Below are positions 63,864 through 64,000 of a DNA stretch of 64,000 nucleotides, in pieces. The stretch's first letter is position 1, and the number at the start of each line of letters is the position of its first letter. This DNA comes from Gracilimonas sp040117685 (GTDB lineage Bacteria > Bacteroidota > Rhodothermia > Balneolales > Balneolaceae): the NCBI RefSeq assembly GCF_040117685.2, contig NZ_JBEDYP020000015.1, forward strand, positions 124,001 to 188,000, written 5' to 3'. The position numbers and the translations under genes were made by a program. The notes under the pieces were generated by a model. That model ran no database searches. It saw only the letters and a list, made by a program, of their open reading frames with translations, and was not told where the DNA came from.

Positions 63864-64000
63864 ACGATATCAGATAACTCCATGGGGTTCCAAAAATGGT
63901 TCTCCATATCAACGGTATAATCTTTTTTAAATTGAACTCCCTCCTGCTGGAGTCGTTCTCTCATGGTATCACCTTCAAAGTGAGCGCGACCCGTAAGCTG
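63860..64000 (-). CDS. C-terminal end of an unrecognised gene
   Basis: 47 codons, partial. The reading frame from the window edge is open to a TGA overlapping the TlpA-like ATG, with sequence AHFEGDTMRERLQQEG and DMENHFWNPMELSDIV. I could not assign a family. The overlap suggests an operon with the two thioredoxin-fold genes. Confidence 0.55.
   Translation of the reverse strand, partial: QLTGRAHFEGDTMRERLQQEGVQFKKDYTVDMENHFWNPMELSDIV

Noticed and set aside
1..64000. tRNA, rRNA, insertion sequences or CRISPR arrays
   Set aside because: Intergenic stretches were read on both strands. No cloverleaf with a T-loop, no transposase frame and no regularly spaced repeats were found.

Overview
The window looks like a chromosomal stretch of a marine-type member of the Bacteroidota/Balneolota (Rhodothermia-Balneolia side; Gracilimonas or Balneola-like is an inference, not proven). 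The grounds are moderate GC, TAnnTTTG-type -7 promoter boxes, a Bacteroidetes-style sufBCDS cluster with a DUF2480 gene, a DUF4920 lipid-envelope-style protein, a type 2 isopentenyl diphosphate isomerase, a monomeric isocitrate dehydrogenase, lipoprotein-rich envelope genes, and a type IV pilus-like cluster with unusual MG-initiated pilin-like proteins. No tRNA, rRNA, CRISPR array, insertion sequence or prophage was found.

Layout. 1-5.1 kb (minus): an LD-carboxypeptidase running off the edge, nadD, bamD, a polyprenyl diphosphate synthase, type 2 IPP isomerase and an SDR oxidoreductase. 5.7-12.3 kb (minus): SUF iron-sulfur operon sufB-sufC-sufD-sufS-nfu-iscA/sufA-DUF2480, read from a candidate promoter near 12.3 kb. 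12.7-18.7 kb (minus): tightly overlapping chain of an outer-membrane barrel, ackA, a lipoprotein with SH3 and caspase-like regions, an EamA transporter and pta. 18.7-21.1 kb: Nudix hydrolase, greA, MFS transporter. 21.1-26.8 kb: SpoU methyltransferase, family 4 uracil-DNA glycosylase, a response regulator with a large propeller histidine kinase, and a GNAT acetyltransferase. 26.9-32.1 kb: dnaB, a glycosyltransferase resembling the queuosine-tRNA mannosyltransferase family, mutL and a small membrane protein. 32.4-37.3 kb: isocitrate dehydrogenase (two frameshifts), DedA, PlsC and an alpha/beta hydrolase.

37.4-47.0 kb (minus) is the most distinctive region: pilC-pilB-cNMP-binding protein-pilT-pilMN fusion-pilOP fusion-secretin with a C-terminal SPOR domain. 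Two short proteins at 59.6-60.5 kb share an N-terminus that begins with MG followed directly by the hydrophobic helix, and share a GGG motif. They are the obvious candidates for its pilins, although they lack a normal prepilin leader and Glu5. 47.3-59.5 kb carries an MFS transporter, an Ig-domain lipoprotein, a MATE exporter, an SUI1-like factor, a HELLH metallopeptidase, nei (frameshifted) and a group of secreted lipoproteins ending in a dehydrogenase with a c-type haem site. 60.9-64 kb (minus): SDR, queE, queD, two thioredoxin-fold proteins and the tail of an unrecognised gene.

Two further themes cross the window. First, at least six single-base frameshifts split five otherwise intact genes, mostly in A/T runs, which points to sequencing or assembly error more than to decay. 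Second, the intergenic spaces carry a three-copy, four-hairpin dispersed repeat of about 130 bp, several long AT-rich inverted repeats made of reiterated words, and a heptamer tandem repeat.
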